From an uncultured Endomicrobiia bacterium (GTDB lineage Bacteria > Elusimicrobiota > Endomicrobiia > DTEH01), in contig CALDDQ010000014.1 in assembly GCA_937936785.1 (NCBI GenBank), positions 27,329 to 91,328 of the forward strand: DNA of 64,000 nucleotides. Direction: 5' to 3'. Numbering within the stretch: the first letter of the stretch is position 1; each line of letters begins with the position of its first letter. Below are positions 27,708-36,725 of the stretch, piece by piece. Both the position numbers and the translations under genes were made by a program. Below the pieces are notes generated by a model. It was given only the letters and a program-made list of their open reading frames with translations. It had not been told where the DNA came from and made no database searches.

Positions 27708-29294
27708 ATGAAAAAAGTTTTAATTAGTATTTTATTTATTAATGTGCTATGTGGTTTATCATACACTTTTTTTGATACAAATGTTAAATATTTAGAGTCA
27801 GGAAATTTTAATGAAGTAAAAAAAAATATTGATAAAATAAAAAACCAAAAAGAAAAACAGTTCTATTATGGCATTTTACAATTTTATTTGGGACAATATG
27901 ATGAAGCAGTTGAAAGTGTTAGTATATATTCAGAATTGGAAATAAAAAATCAGCAGATAAAAAGTATAGTTGATAATATACATGCAGTAAATGAAATATT
28001 AAAAAACGGATATGAAAAGTATGAATCTAAAAATTTTGTTGTTTATTTGAAAGGTAGAGATTTAATTTTAAAAGATAAAGTTCTTAGAGATTTAGAAAAT
28101 ATATATAAAGAATACGAAAAAATATTTGGTTATTCTCCAAGAGAAGAAAAAGTTAGAGTTGAGATTTATAATACCAAGAAAGAATTTGCCAGATGTTCTA
28201 CTCTTGGTGAGGATATTGTAGATAAAACTGGTGTTGTCGGGATATGTAAGTATAATAGAATAATGTTACTTTCACCTGAAAATTTACCTTTTGGTTACAG
28301 ATGGGTTGATACTCTTGCGCACGAGTATATCCATTTTATTTTAAATAGAATAACAGAATTTAATCTTCCGTTATATCTTCATGAAGGGACAGCAAGATAT
28401 TTTGATACAATGTATAGATCTTCTGTTTCATTAAGTATGACAATTGGAAACTTATCTAATTTATTAGATGCAAAAGAAAATGATAAAATAATTCATTTTG
28501 ATAATTTTGTAGGTTCATTAGTGTATCTTGATTCTCAAGAACAGGTTACTTTAGCATTTAACCAGTTGTCAGATTTTGTAGATTATTTGATATCAAACTA
28601 TGGTGTGGATAAATACAAAGATTTTTTGTTTAGTTATAAAAATAAAACTTCAGGAAAAGAAAATTACTATAAAATTTTTTTAGAACATTTTGATGATATA
28701 TATAAGAACTGGTTATTATCACTAGAAACAAAGAAAGATATTGTTAAAGATTATAAAGGGGCAAAGTCAGATATTAAATTTTTTGGAGAACAGGATATAA
28801 ATAATTTAATAGGGCTTAACATTGAAGAATATATAAAACTCGGGGATAAATATTATAATATAAAAAATTATAAAATAGCTTTATATCAATATGAAAAAGC
28901 ATTAAGTATAGAACCATATAATCCTGTAGTAATGACAAAAGTTGCAAGAGTAAATATGGAGATAAAAAAATATTCTCAGGTGGAAAAAATTCTTTTAGAT
29001 TGTATAAATATAAATCCAAACTATGTTTCTGCATATGAACTATTATTTGAATTTTATTATTTAAATGGACAATTTGACAAAATTATAAAATTGTATGAAA
29101 TTATTTTGGACATTAATCCATTTAATTATAATATAAGAAAAAAGATTGCTGAAGTTTATTCTGATTTGGGAAAGATCAATGCAGCAATAATAGAATATGA
29201 AATGGTTAAAATTTTGGTACCAGACGATGCAGAGGTGAACGAAAGGTTAAATTCTTTATTTGAATATATTAAAATAAAAGGAAATAAAAAATGA
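27708..29294 (+). CDS. exported TPR protein with gluzincin metallopeptidase domain
   Basis: A 528-residue protein with a signal peptide (residues 1-20). An N-terminal helical part precedes a Peptidase_MA-like domain at about residues 110-330. The zinc site is HEYIH at 205-209 (HExxH), with a second Glu at 226 in LHEGTARYFD, the arrangement of gluzincins. TPR repeats follow from about residue 365 to the end (YNIKNYKIALYQYEKALSIEP and two further units). It is probably a periplasmic or envelope protease or chaperone. It lies between the DUF4175 and CpXC genes, overlapping the latter by 4 nt. Confidence 0.8.
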   Translation: MKKVLISILFINVLCGLSYTFFDTNVKYLESGNFNEVKKNIDKIKNQKEKQFYYGILQFYLGQYDEAVESVSIYSELEIKNQQIKSIVDNIHAVNEILKNGYEKYESKNFVVYLKGRDLILKDKVLRDLENIYKEYEKIFGYSPREEKVRVEIYNTKKEFARCSTLGEDIVDKTGVVGICKYNRIMLLSPENLPFGYRWVDTLAHEYIHFILNRITEFNLPLYLHEGTARYFDTMYRSSVSLSMTIGNLSNLLDAKENDKIIHFDNFVGSLVYLDSQEQVTLAFNQLSDFVDYLISNYGVDKYKDFLFSYKNKTSGKENYYKIFLEHFDDIYKNWLLSLETKKDIVKDYKGAKSDIKFFGEQDINNLIGLNIEEYIKLGDKYYNIKNYKIALYQYEKALSIEPYNPVVMTKVARVNMEIKKYSQVEKILLDCININPNYVSAYELLFEFYYLNGQFDKIIKLYEIILDINPFNYNIRKKIAEVYSDLGKINAAIIEYEMVKILVPDDAEVNERLNSLFEYIKIKGNKK

Positions 29295-29950
29295 GTTTTG
29301 TTGATAAAAAAGAAATAAGATGTGTTTGTGGAAAAATTTTTAGTTCGAGGATAGTGATTACAGTTAATGTGGGACAGGATGAGTTTTATAAAGAAGTTAT
29401 TTTAAATGGGCAATTTAATATAGTTCAGTGTCCAGAGTGTAAGAAAATGCTGTATGTAGAAGTTCCATTTTTTTATTTAGAACCTGCTGAAAGTATTGTT
29501 ATATATGTTTTCCCAAAAAGTTATGAACAAGAAAAAGAAAAATATATTTCACAAGCAAATGATAACTTCAAATTAGCAATTAGTTCCATAGAAGAAATTG
29601 AAAACAAACCACAAGAATATTTTTTAAAAGTAATGTTTGGAATTGAAGAACTGGTGGATTTTCTTTTATTACAAAAAGAAGAAAGAGAAGAGATGGACTT
29701 ATTGTTACAGATTGCAAAAGATATGGAATTGAAAATTATAGAATTACCTGCTGGTAAAGCGAAACAAAAAAGTTTTATATCTAAACTTCCTTCAGTTAAC
29801 AAACCAATTTTTGATGATGTGTTAATTGGTTTAGAAAGAGTTGTTAAAAAATATTCGCAATTAAAAATTTATAAAAGTTTGTTAGATAAAATAAACTCAG
29901 ATAAAATATTTAAACAAGAATTGAAAGAATTAATAGAATTAGTTAAGTAA
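29291..29950 (+). CDS. CpXC domain zinc-ribbon protein
   Basis: A 219-residue cytoplasmic protein. The N-terminal CpXC domain has the Cys pair CVC at residues 11 and 13 and a second pair CPEC near 49-52, a likely zinc ribbon. Between them is VNVGQDEFYKEVILNGQFN, typical of this domain. The remainder is helical and charged, without recognised motifs. The function of CpXC proteins is not known. It ends the tightly overlapping cluster; the DUF2851 gene begins 14 nt later. The frame assignment is secure from the 4-nt ATGA overlap and a GGAAATAAAAA ribosome site. Confidence 0.75.
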   Translation: MSFVDKKEIRCVCGKIFSSRIVITVNVGQDEFYKEVILNGQFNIVQCPECKKMLYVEVPFFYLEPAESIVIYVFPKSYEQEKEKYISQANDNFKLAISSIEEIENKPQEYFLKVMFGIEELVDFLLLQKEEREEMDLLLQIAKDMELKIIELPAGKAKQKSFISKLPSVNKPIFDDVLIGLERVVKKYSQLKIYKSLLDKINSDKIFKQELKELIELVK

Positions 29951-29964
29951 TAAAAACTGAAAAT

Positions 29965-31452
29965 ATGAAGAAAGAAACTTATTATAAAATAAGAAAGAAA
30001 AATATTATTTCTAAAGATAAATTATTACAACTTCATAATGATTTTATGCCTGAATTTTGTGAAGATACTATTAAAAATATTTGGTATAAACACGGATATA
30101 AGAATGAATCTTTAAGAACTACTGATGGTAAAAAAGTTATAGTATTAAATGCTGGAGAATACAATCCTGTTGATGGACCAGATTTTGTTAATGCAAAAAT
30201 TATAGTTGATGGCAAAGAATTAAATGGCAAAGTGGAAGTACATTTAAAAAGATCTGATTGGATTAAACATAAACATATTGATAATCCTAAATACAAAGAT
30301 ACCATAATGCATGTGTTTTTTGAAGATGACATAGATAAAATAAACTATAATATAGATGAACTTTGTTTAAAAGATAAAATTGATGATAAATTTATAGAAG
30401 AGTTAGACATTGTTAACAACAAGTATGTGCATAGAAAAAATAATTTGTGTGGAAAAAGTTTGTTTCATAAAGACTATAATTATTTAGAGGAAATTTTAAT
30501 TGCAAGTGCAGAAGTTAGGTTAAATATTAAGTCAGAACAATTTGCTCTATGGTTTTATGACAAGTTGAGAGAGGAACAGTTGTTATATGAACGTATTGCA
30601 GAAGTTTATGGATATATGAAAAATAGAGAAAATTTTATGCTTTTAGCGAGGTTATTACCACTGAAAAAAATTAGAAAATTTGTGAAACAGTATTCTGTAG
30701 GAGAACAAAAAAAAGTTATAGAGACAATATTTTTTGGAGTTAGTGGTTTTTTGGATGGAGAAAAATTTAATTCTGAAAATGATTATTGGCTAAGATTAAA
30801 AGATAATTGGGAGAAATCGTTAAAAAAATATTTTAAAAAAACTGTAGATAAAACAAAATGGAATTATTATAAAACAATGCCAACAAGTTATCCTGAAAGA
30901 AAAATATATGCTTTGTCAAAGTTTGTGTCACAATTTGTTAATATACATATAAATCAACATTTATTAAATACAATTTTATTACACAACGAAAGTGAAGTTT
31001 TAAAACATTACATAAACATTTTTTACCAACCTGCGGAAGATTTTTTTGCTAATAAGGCAAGTTTTGATTCAAAAGATTTTGGTATAAAAATGCCATTGTT
31101 TAGTAAAGAAAAAACTTATGTTATGTTAATAAATGTTATTTTCCCTTATTTGATATATAAATCAAAAAGTGATGATACAAAGAAAATTTATGATAAAGTA
31201 ATGAAAATATACAAATCAATAAATTATTGTGAAAAAAATAAAATTGTAAAAGATTTTATTAGTAAACTAATTATATATCCTGAATATAGAAAATATTTTG
31301 AATCAAAATTAATGTTTTCACAAGGAATTATACAATTATACAAAGATTTTTGTTATCCTAATAAAGGTGAGTGTAAATATTGTAAGTTGCCGGAAGTGTT
31401 TAAATATAAACCTAATGATTCAACGGATAATTTTGAATTTATAAGATTATGA
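29965..31452 (+). CDS. DUF2851 family protein
   Basis: A 495-residue protein of the DUF2851 family, known from Bacteroidetes, Chlorobi and related phyla and lacking an assigned function. The conserved N-terminal region contains LNAGEYNPVDGPDFVNAKIIVDG, then KVEVHLKRSDWIKHKH and DTIMHVFFEDD, which resemble a nuclease-like beta core with acidic and His residues. The C-terminus has NKGECKYCKLPEVF with two Cys. The middle is helical. There is no signal peptide. It overlaps the tRNA nucleotidyltransferase gene by 4 nt, suggesting a possible nucleic-acid role, which is only contextual inference. Confidence 0.75.
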   Translation: MKKETYYKIRKKNIISKDKLLQLHNDFMPEFCEDTIKNIWYKHGYKNESLRTTDGKKVIVLNAGEYNPVDGPDFVNAKIIVDGKELNGKVEVHLKRSDWIKHKHIDNPKYKDTIMHVFFEDDIDKINYNIDELCLKDKIDDKFIEELDIVNNKYVHRKNNLCGKSLFHKDYNYLEEILIASAEVRLNIKSEQFALWFYDKLREEQLLYERIAEVYGYMKNRENFMLLARLLPLKKIRKFVKQYSVGEQKKVIETIFFGVSGFLDGEKFNSENDYWLRLKDNWEKSLKKYFKKTVDKTKWNYYKTMPTSYPERKIYALSKFVSQFVNIHINQHLLNTILLHNESEVLKHYINIFYQPAEDFFANKASFDSKDFGIKMPLFSKEKTYVMLINVIFPYLIYKSKSDDTKKIYDKVMKIYKSINYCEKNKIVKDFISKLIIYPEYRKYFESKLMFSQGIIQLYKDFCYPNKGECKYCKLPEVFKYKPNDSTDNFEFIRL

Positions 31453-32666
31453 TAAAAATTGAGTCAGGACAAATACTAGATATTTTATTTAGTTCAGAGA
31501 GAAATGTTTTAGTTAAAGAAATTATACATTTTTTAAAAGAGCAGAAAGTGAAACATTATTTTGTTGGCGGTGCTGTTCGTGATGCGATAGAATATGTAAT
31601 AAAAAGAACAGACAAGTTTGTAATGCAGGACATAGATATTGTTGTTATAGATTTAAAACTGAATTTGTTAGTTGAAAAAATTTTAAAGATAAAATATTTT
31701 AGAGATGCAAAAGTTAAGTTGTATCCAGAATTTTTTACTGCGACAGTAATAGTGAAAGATTTTAGAATTGATTTATCAAATCCAAGAAAAGAAAAATATT
31801 TGTATAATGGTAGCTTGCCTAAAGTTTTTAAGGGGACAAGATATGATGATTTGCTAAGGCGAGATTTTAGTGTGAATGCAATAAGTTTGTTATATTTTCC
31901 AAATATAGATTGTTATAAGTTTTATGATCCATGTAATGGAATAAAAGATTTATTAGATAAAAAAATAAAAATTTTACATAAAAAAAGTTTTTATGATGAT
32001 CCTACACGAATTATTCGTGCAATAAGATTTGTTAGTTCTTTAAATTATACTTTTGAAAAACACACAGAGAAATTATTAAAATCTGCAATAAAAAAAAATG
32101 TTTTAGAAAAAATTTCTAAGCAAAGGTTGAATAACGAATTTGTTTTGTTAATTAAAAAAGGAGAAAATATTGGATTTGCAATGAAGTTGTTAGAAAAATA
32201 CAATGTTTCTAATAATTATGCCATGGTTAAAGATTTAATCTCAGTTATTAAATTAAAAAGTAAAAAGTTAGAATTAAAAAATGTTGAACAGAAAAATAGG
32301 TTTTATATTAGGCTAATGTATATTTTAGACAATTTGCCAGATAAAAAAAAATATTATAACATAAAAATATTTATTAAACAAAAATTGAATATTTTAAATT
32401 TGTCTCGGGAAGATAAATTTGAAATTATGAATGCTGTTGATGTGTTATATTTTAATAAAGGAAAAATTAATTCTTGGATTGATATATATTTAAAAGTTTT
32501 TAATAAAAAAATTTTTGTTCCATTTTTATGTGCGCAAGATTTAATAAGAACAGGTTTTGTTGAAAGAACAAAAATTGCTGACACTTTATTTAAGTTAAAT
32601 AATTTACAACAAATTGGAAAAATAAGAACTAAAAGCGAAGCTATTGAGTTTTTGAAAAGATGCTAA
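31449..32666 (+). CDS. cca: CCA-adding / poly(A) polymerase family nucleotidyltransferase
   Basis: A 405-residue class II tRNA nucleotidyltransferase-family enzyme. Motif A is FVGGAVRDAIEY followed by QDIDIVVID with the two metal-binding Asp. Further blocks are RRDFSVNAISLLYFP, the turn YDPCNGIKDLLDKKI, and the nucleotide-selecting stretch FYDDPTRIIRAIRFVSSL. No HD domain is evident. The tRNA-Gly in this window lacks an encoded CCA, so a CCA-adding enzyme is needed; however A-adding and CCA-adding members cannot be told apart by eye. It starts 4 nt inside the DUF2851 gene. Confidence 0.85.
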   Translation: MIKIESGQILDILFSSERNVLVKEIIHFLKEQKVKHYFVGGAVRDAIEYVIKRTDKFVMQDIDIVVIDLKLNLLVEKILKIKYFRDAKVKLYPEFFTATVIVKDFRIDLSNPRKEKYLYNGSLPKVFKGTRYDDLLRRDFSVNAISLLYFPNIDCYKFYDPCNGIKDLLDKKIKILHKKSFYDDPTRIIRAIRFVSSLNYTFEKHTEKLLKSAIKKNVLEKISKQRLNNEFVLLIKKGENIGFAMKLLEKYNVSNNYAMVKDLISVIKLKSKKLELKNVEQKNRFYIRLMYILDNLPDKKKYYNIKIFIKQKLNILNLSREDKFEIMNAVDVLYFNKGKINSWIDIYLKVFNKKIFVPFLCAQDLIRTGFVERTKIADTLFKLNNLQQIGKIRTKSEAIEFLKRC

Positions 32667-32723
32667 TATTAATATCTTAATTTAATTCTTGAGATTATAA
32701 TAAAAATAAAGTAAAAAAAAACA

Positions 32724-33359
32724 ATGAATTTATTAGTAAGATTATTTGTTCAATATCCTGTTTTACTTTTAGCGATTACAGTTCATGAATACTCTCATGG
32801 TAAAATGGCTGAAAAGTTTGGAGATGATACTGCTCGGGTTATGGGAAGGTTATCTCTTAACCCTGTAGTTCATATGGACATTATAGGAACTGTAATTTTA
32901 CCATTATTATCAATTATAACTGGGGCACCATTATTTGGTTGGGCGAAACCTGTCCCTGTTAACATGTACCATATGAATAAGAAACAAATAATATTTGTAA
33001 GTTTAGCAGGGTCATTGGCTAATTTTTTAACAGCAGGAATATTTGCTTTTATATTTCATATTTTAAGGATATATAAAATAGATTTTCAGGGTAGTGAGAT
33101 GCTTTTTATATATGCTATATTAATAAACATTGTCCTTGCAGTTTTTAACTTGGTTCCAATACCACCATTAGATGGTAGTAAAGTTTTGTCAAGTTTACTT
33201 CCCGGTAATTTAGCATATAAATATGAATCTGCAATGGCACAGTACGGTTTTTTTTTAATACTAATACTTTTGTCAACAGGAATTTTGTGGGCATTTTTAT
33301 CTCCGATAATAAATTTTTTAATACATCTTTTTATACCAAATTTTTGGGGAATTTTTTAA
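32724..33359 (+). CDS. site-2 protease family membrane metalloprotease
   Basis: A 211-residue intramembrane zinc protease of the small M50 branch (YwhC/FtsH-independent type). The zinc site is HEYSH in TVHEYSHGKMAEKFGD at about residues 22-26, and the third ligand is in NLVPIPPLDGSKVL near residue 150. Five or six membrane segments make up the rest. Such proteins cut transmembrane segments; the substrate of this short branch is not known. The start codon has no convincing Shine-Dalgarno, but TATAAT at 32696-32701 lies 22 bp upstream without a good -35. trpS begins directly after its stop codon. Confidence 0.9.
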   Translation: MNLLVRLFVQYPVLLLAITVHEYSHGKMAEKFGDDTARVMGRLSLNPVVHMDIIGTVILPLLSIITGAPLFGWAKPVPVNMYHMNKKQIIFVSLAGSLANFLTAGIFAFIFHILRIYKIDFQGSEMLFIYAILINIVLAVFNLVPIPPLDGSKVLSSLLPGNLAYKYESAMAQYGFFLILILLSTGILWAFLSPIINFLIHLFIPNFWGIF

Positions 33360-34337
33360 ATGAAAGAAATAATTTTATCTGGCATGCGACCGACAGGAAA
33401 GCTACATATAGGACATTTGATTGGTGTCATAAATAATTGGAAAATATTGCAGGAAAAATATAACTGTTTTTTTTTTATTGCTGATTTTCATGCTTTAACC
33501 ACAGAATATAATAATATAAAAGAAATAAAAGATTATGTCTATGAGATGGTTTTAGACTGGCTATCTTGCGGAATAGATCCACAGAAAAGTACAATTTTTT
33601 GTCAATCAGATGTTTACCAACATTGCGAATTACACTTAATTTTTTCAATGTTAACACCACTTGGTTGGTTATATAGTTGTCCTACATATAAAGAACAATT
33701 AAAAGAACAATCAAGTAAAGATTTAAAAACTTATGGTTTTTTAGGATATCCTGTATTACAAGCAGCAGATATTTTGTTATATAAATCGACAAAAGTTCCT
33801 GTAGGTAAAGACCAGATTCCGCATGTAGAATTAACACGCGAAATTGCTCGTAGGTTTAATTCTTTATATTCGGAAATATTTCCAGAACCTATACCTTTGT
33901 TGACAGAATTTCCTTACTTACCAGGTATAGATGGCAGAAAAATGTCAAAATCGTACAACAACTGCATTTTTTTATCAGATGATCCTAAAACTATAAAAAA
34001 TAAAGTTGCAAAAATGTTTACTGATCCTAAGAAGATACATAAAACAGATCCTGGAGATCCAACAAACTGTGTTGTTTATGCATTCCAGAAAATTTTTAGT
34101 CAGAATTATAAAGAAATTGAGATATTATGTAAAACTGGCAAATTAGGATGTGTGGAAGATAAAAATAATTTAACAAAAGTTTTAGAAACAGTTTTGATAC
34201 CAATACAGGAAAAAAGAAAATCTTATGATAAGAATAACGTAAAACAAATTTTAGTTTCAGGCAAAAATACTGCCACAACTGTTGCCCAGGAAACTATTTC
34301 TCAAGTAAAGAAACTTATAGGTTTGGGGATACAATAA
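33360..34337 (+). CDS. trpS: tryptophan--tRNA ligase
   Basis: A 325-residue class I aminoacyl-tRNA synthetase of normal length for bacterial TrpRS. The ATP-binding HIGH-type element appears in GMRPTGKLHIGHLIG at about residues 8-22, and KMSKS in GRKMSKSYNN at about residue 195. Other family blocks are FFIADFHALTT, GFLGYPVLQAADILLY and PVGKDQIPHVELTREIARRFN. It starts immediately after the stop of the site-2 protease gene (TAA-ATG) and is followed 2 nt later by scpA, a gene order common in several phyla. Confidence 0.97.
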   Translation: MKEIILSGMRPTGKLHIGHLIGVINNWKILQEKYNCFFFIADFHALTTEYNNIKEIKDYVYEMVLDWLSCGIDPQKSTIFCQSDVYQHCELHLIFSMLTPLGWLYSCPTYKEQLKEQSSKDLKTYGFLGYPVLQAADILLYKSTKVPVGKDQIPHVELTREIARRFNSLYSEIFPEPIPLLTEFPYLPGIDGRKMSKSYNNCIFLSDDPKTIKNKVAKMFTDPKKIHKTDPGDPTNCVVYAFQKIFSQNYKEIEILCKTGKLGCVEDKNNLTKVLETVLIPIQEKRKSYDKNNVKQILVSGKNTATTVAQETISQVKKLIGLGIQ

Positions 34338-34339
34338 AG

Positions 34340-35044
34340 ATGACATATCAGGTAAATCTTGACATTTTTGAAGGTCCGTTAGATTTGTTATTATATTTAA
34401 TAAAAAAGAATAATTTAAATATTTACGATATTCAGATTTCTTTTATAACACATCAATACTTGGAATATATAGATCTTATGAAAGAATTGAACTTAGATGT
34501 TGCGGGTGAATTTTTGGTTATGGCGACAACTTTAATGGAAATAAAATCTAAAAGTTTGCTACCAAAACAATCAGAAGAATTAGAAAATGAGATAGAAACA
34601 GTAAAAAAACAGTTAGTAGATAGATTGTTAGAATATCAAAAATATAAAAGTATAGTAGCGAACTTTTTTAAACCAAGGATACAGGTTGAGGCAAATGTTT
34701 ATTATAGAAAATTACCAATATTTTCTGATGATGACTATTATATGGAAGCAACAGTGTTTGATCTATTAACAGCATTAAATGGAATATTGAAAAAGGTACC
34801 AAAAGAAGTAAAAGAAATAGTTTATGAAGAAATTCATATTGAAGAAAAAATGAGAGTTATAATGGAAATGTTAAAAGATAAACAATACATTTCTTTTGAA
34901 GAACTTATTTTACAAGAACAAACAAGGAGAGAAATTATTATAATGTTTTTAGCATTGTTGGAATTGATAAAAACAAGACAAGTTATTGCAAGACAGAAAG
35001 ATGCTTTTGGTGAGATTAGGATTTATCCAATAGTTTATAGTTAA
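34340..35044 (+). CDS. scpA: segregation and condensation protein A
   Basis: A 234-residue kleisin that bridges the two heads of the SMC dimer. The N-terminal helical domain has the hallmark FEGPLDLLLYLIKKNNLNIYDI, and IDLMKELNLDVAGEFLVMATTLMEIKSKSLLP follows. The C-terminal winged helix (about residues 165-232) includes ISFEELILQEQTRREIIIMFLALLELIK. It sits between trpS and scpB, the usual arrangement, while smc is about 26 kb upstream. Confidence 0.95.
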   Translation: MTYQVNLDIFEGPLDLLLYLIKKNNLNIYDIQISFITHQYLEYIDLMKELNLDVAGEFLVMATTLMEIKSKSLLPKQSEELENEIETVKKQLVDRLLEYQKYKSIVANFFKPRIQVEANVYYRKLPIFSDDDYYMEATVFDLLTALNGILKKVPKEVKEIVYEEIHIEEKMRVIMEMLKDKQYISFEELILQEQTRREIIIMFLALLELIKTRQVIARQKDAFGEIRIYPIVYS

Positions 35045-35075
35045 ATAAAGTATTGAATCATCACAAGAAAAGTTT

Positions 35076-35081
35076 AAGGAG
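35076..35081 (+). promoter_or_regulatory. ribosome-binding site of scpB
   Basis: AAGGAG ends 11 nt before the ATG at 35093 and only 2 nt before an in-frame TTG at 35084, so it supports the ATG as the start. Confidence 0.7.
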
Positions 35082-35092
35082 TATTGATTTTT

Positions 35093-35737
35093 ATGGAACG
35101 AGAATTTGTCAAAGGTATAATAGAAACATTGTTATTTATAACAGATAAACCATTAAATAAAGAAAAGATAGTAGAGTTAATAGCAGACAAAGAAGTAAAA
35201 GAAGATTTAGTTATTGAATTAATTAATGAAATTGCTACTCAATATATAAAAAGTTCTGCAATAGAACTTCGTGAGGTTGCAGGTGGGTACCAGTTTTCTA
35301 CAAAACCTGATTACAGTGAGTATGTGAGAAGATTATATCGTGATAGAACTTTGTTAAGATTATCACCATCTTCACTTGAAACTCTCGCAATAGTTGCTTA
35401 TAGACAACCTATTACTAAAGCAGAAATAGAAGAAACCAGAGGTGTTGATTCTACTTCAGTCATAGATACTTTATTAGAAAAAAAACTTATTAAAATAATA
35501 GGTAGAAAAGAAATTCCTGGTAGACCTTTACTATATGGAACTACACAAGATTTTTTAAAACAGTTTGGATTAAATTCGTTAACAGATTTACCACCAGTAG
35601 ATCAGTTTTTATCAGAAAATGAACAACAAGAAACTCAAGAATTTGTTCAGGAAAATGTAAGTACGAAAAATAGTAGTGAACAAGAATTTTCTACTTATGT
35701 AGAAAAAGATGATGAAAAAAAAATAACAGATTTATAA
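35093..35737 (+). CDS. scpB: segregation and condensation protein B
   Basis: The 214-residue partner of ScpA in the SMC condensin, with two tandem winged-helix domains. Visible blocks are EFVKGIIETLLFITDKPLNKEKI, AIELREVAGGYQFSTKPDY, the conserved LSPSSLETLAIVAYRQPITKAEIEETRGVDST, and IIGRKEIPGRPLLYGTTQDFLKQFGL. The last 40 residues are a Glu/Gln-rich disordered tail. The ATG was preferred because of the spacing of the ribosome site. Confidence 0.95.
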   Translation: MEREFVKGIIETLLFITDKPLNKEKIVELIADKEVKEDLVIELINEIATQYIKSSAIELREVAGGYQFSTKPDYSEYVRRLYRDRTLLRLSPSSLETLAIVAYRQPITKAEIEETRGVDSTSVIDTLLEKKLIKIIGRKEIPGRPLLYGTTQDFLKQFGLNSLTDLPPVDQFLSENEQQETQEFVQENVSTKNSSEQEFSTYVEKDDEKKITDL

Positions 35738-35753
35738 TAGAACTTTAACTTTT

Positions 35754-36707
35754 ATGAAGGAAAGAATAGGTTTATCAACAGTATATTTTGTGTCTAAAAT
35801 ATTAAAAAATTCTGGTAATTGGTATGATTTGAGAAGAGAGTTAGATTATTTTAGAGTTACTAATTTAGAACTTAATAATGAAATTCCATTATCATGGATA
35901 AAAGATATTGAGAAAGATGTTGCCAAAGAAGAAATAAAAATTTTAAGTTTACACAATTTTTGTCCTTGTATTGAAAATATTCCAAAAGGTAAGAATAATT
36001 ATAATGTTTATATGTTAACTTCAGAGGATGATTCAGAAAGAAATTTAGGTATAAATTTTACCAAAAGAACAATAGATTATGCAGCAGATTTAGGTGCAGA
36101 GATTATTATAGTTCATGCGGGTAGTGTTTTAACAGAACCAACAGGTTATGAACTTTATAAAATTTTGTTAGACTATGGGAAAGATTCTGAAATTTACTCT
36201 AAATATAGAAAGTTACTTTTAGAATCTCGTCATAAAAATCAAAATAAATATTTTAATTTAATTTTAAAATCTTTAGATGAGATAGTTACATATGCACAAA
36301 ATAAAAATATAGTTATTGGTTTGGAAACACGATTTTTTCCAAATGAAATTCCAGATTTTGATGAAATAGAAAAGATTTTAGGTGCTTATAACACAAAGTA
36401 TTTACGTTATTGGCATGATTTTGGTCATGGTGCTATGCTTTCTAAATTAGGATTTGCACCGGGGCAGGAATTTTATTTTAGTAGGTATAAAAAATATTTA
36501 AAAGGTTATCATATTCATGATTTAAAAGGTTTTGTAGACCATTTTGCTCCTGGAACAGGAGAAATTGATTTTTCAATAATAGAACAGAATGATTTATATG
36601 CTTATATATTAGAAGTTCATTCAAAAGAGGAAAAAACAGTTTTAAAACATAGCATAGATTTTGTAAAAAATAAGATAGCAAATAATATGATTAAAAGCAC
36701 AAATTAA
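35754..36707 (+). CDS. TIM-barrel sugar isomerase / AP endonuclease 2-like protein
   Basis: A 317-residue xylose-isomerase-like TIM barrel. Successive beta-strand ends carry metal-type ligands: LSLHNFCP, IIIVHAGSVLTE, IVIGLETRFFPNEIPD, LRYWHDFGHGAML and GYHIHDLKG. These are consistent with a Glu/His/Asp divalent-metal site as in endonuclease IV and sugar-phosphate epimerases. The family is too broad to name a substrate. It lies between scpB and galT with 18 nt to the latter, so a role in sugar metabolism is a fair guess but only from context. Confidence 0.78.
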   Translation: MKERIGLSTVYFVSKILKNSGNWYDLRRELDYFRVTNLELNNEIPLSWIKDIEKDVAKEEIKILSLHNFCPCIENIPKGKNNYNVYMLTSEDDSERNLGINFTKRTIDYAADLGAEIIIVHAGSVLTEPTGYELYKILLDYGKDSEIYSKYRKLLLESRHKNQNKYFNLILKSLDEIVTYAQNKNIVIGLETRFFPNEIPDFDEIEKILGAYNTKYLRYWHDFGHGAMLSKLGFAPGQEFYFSRYKKYLKGYHIHDLKGFVDHFAPGTGEIDFSIIEQNDLYAYILEVHSKEEKTVLKHSIDFVKNKIANNMIKSTN

Positions 36708-36725
36708 AATAATAGGAGATTTTTT

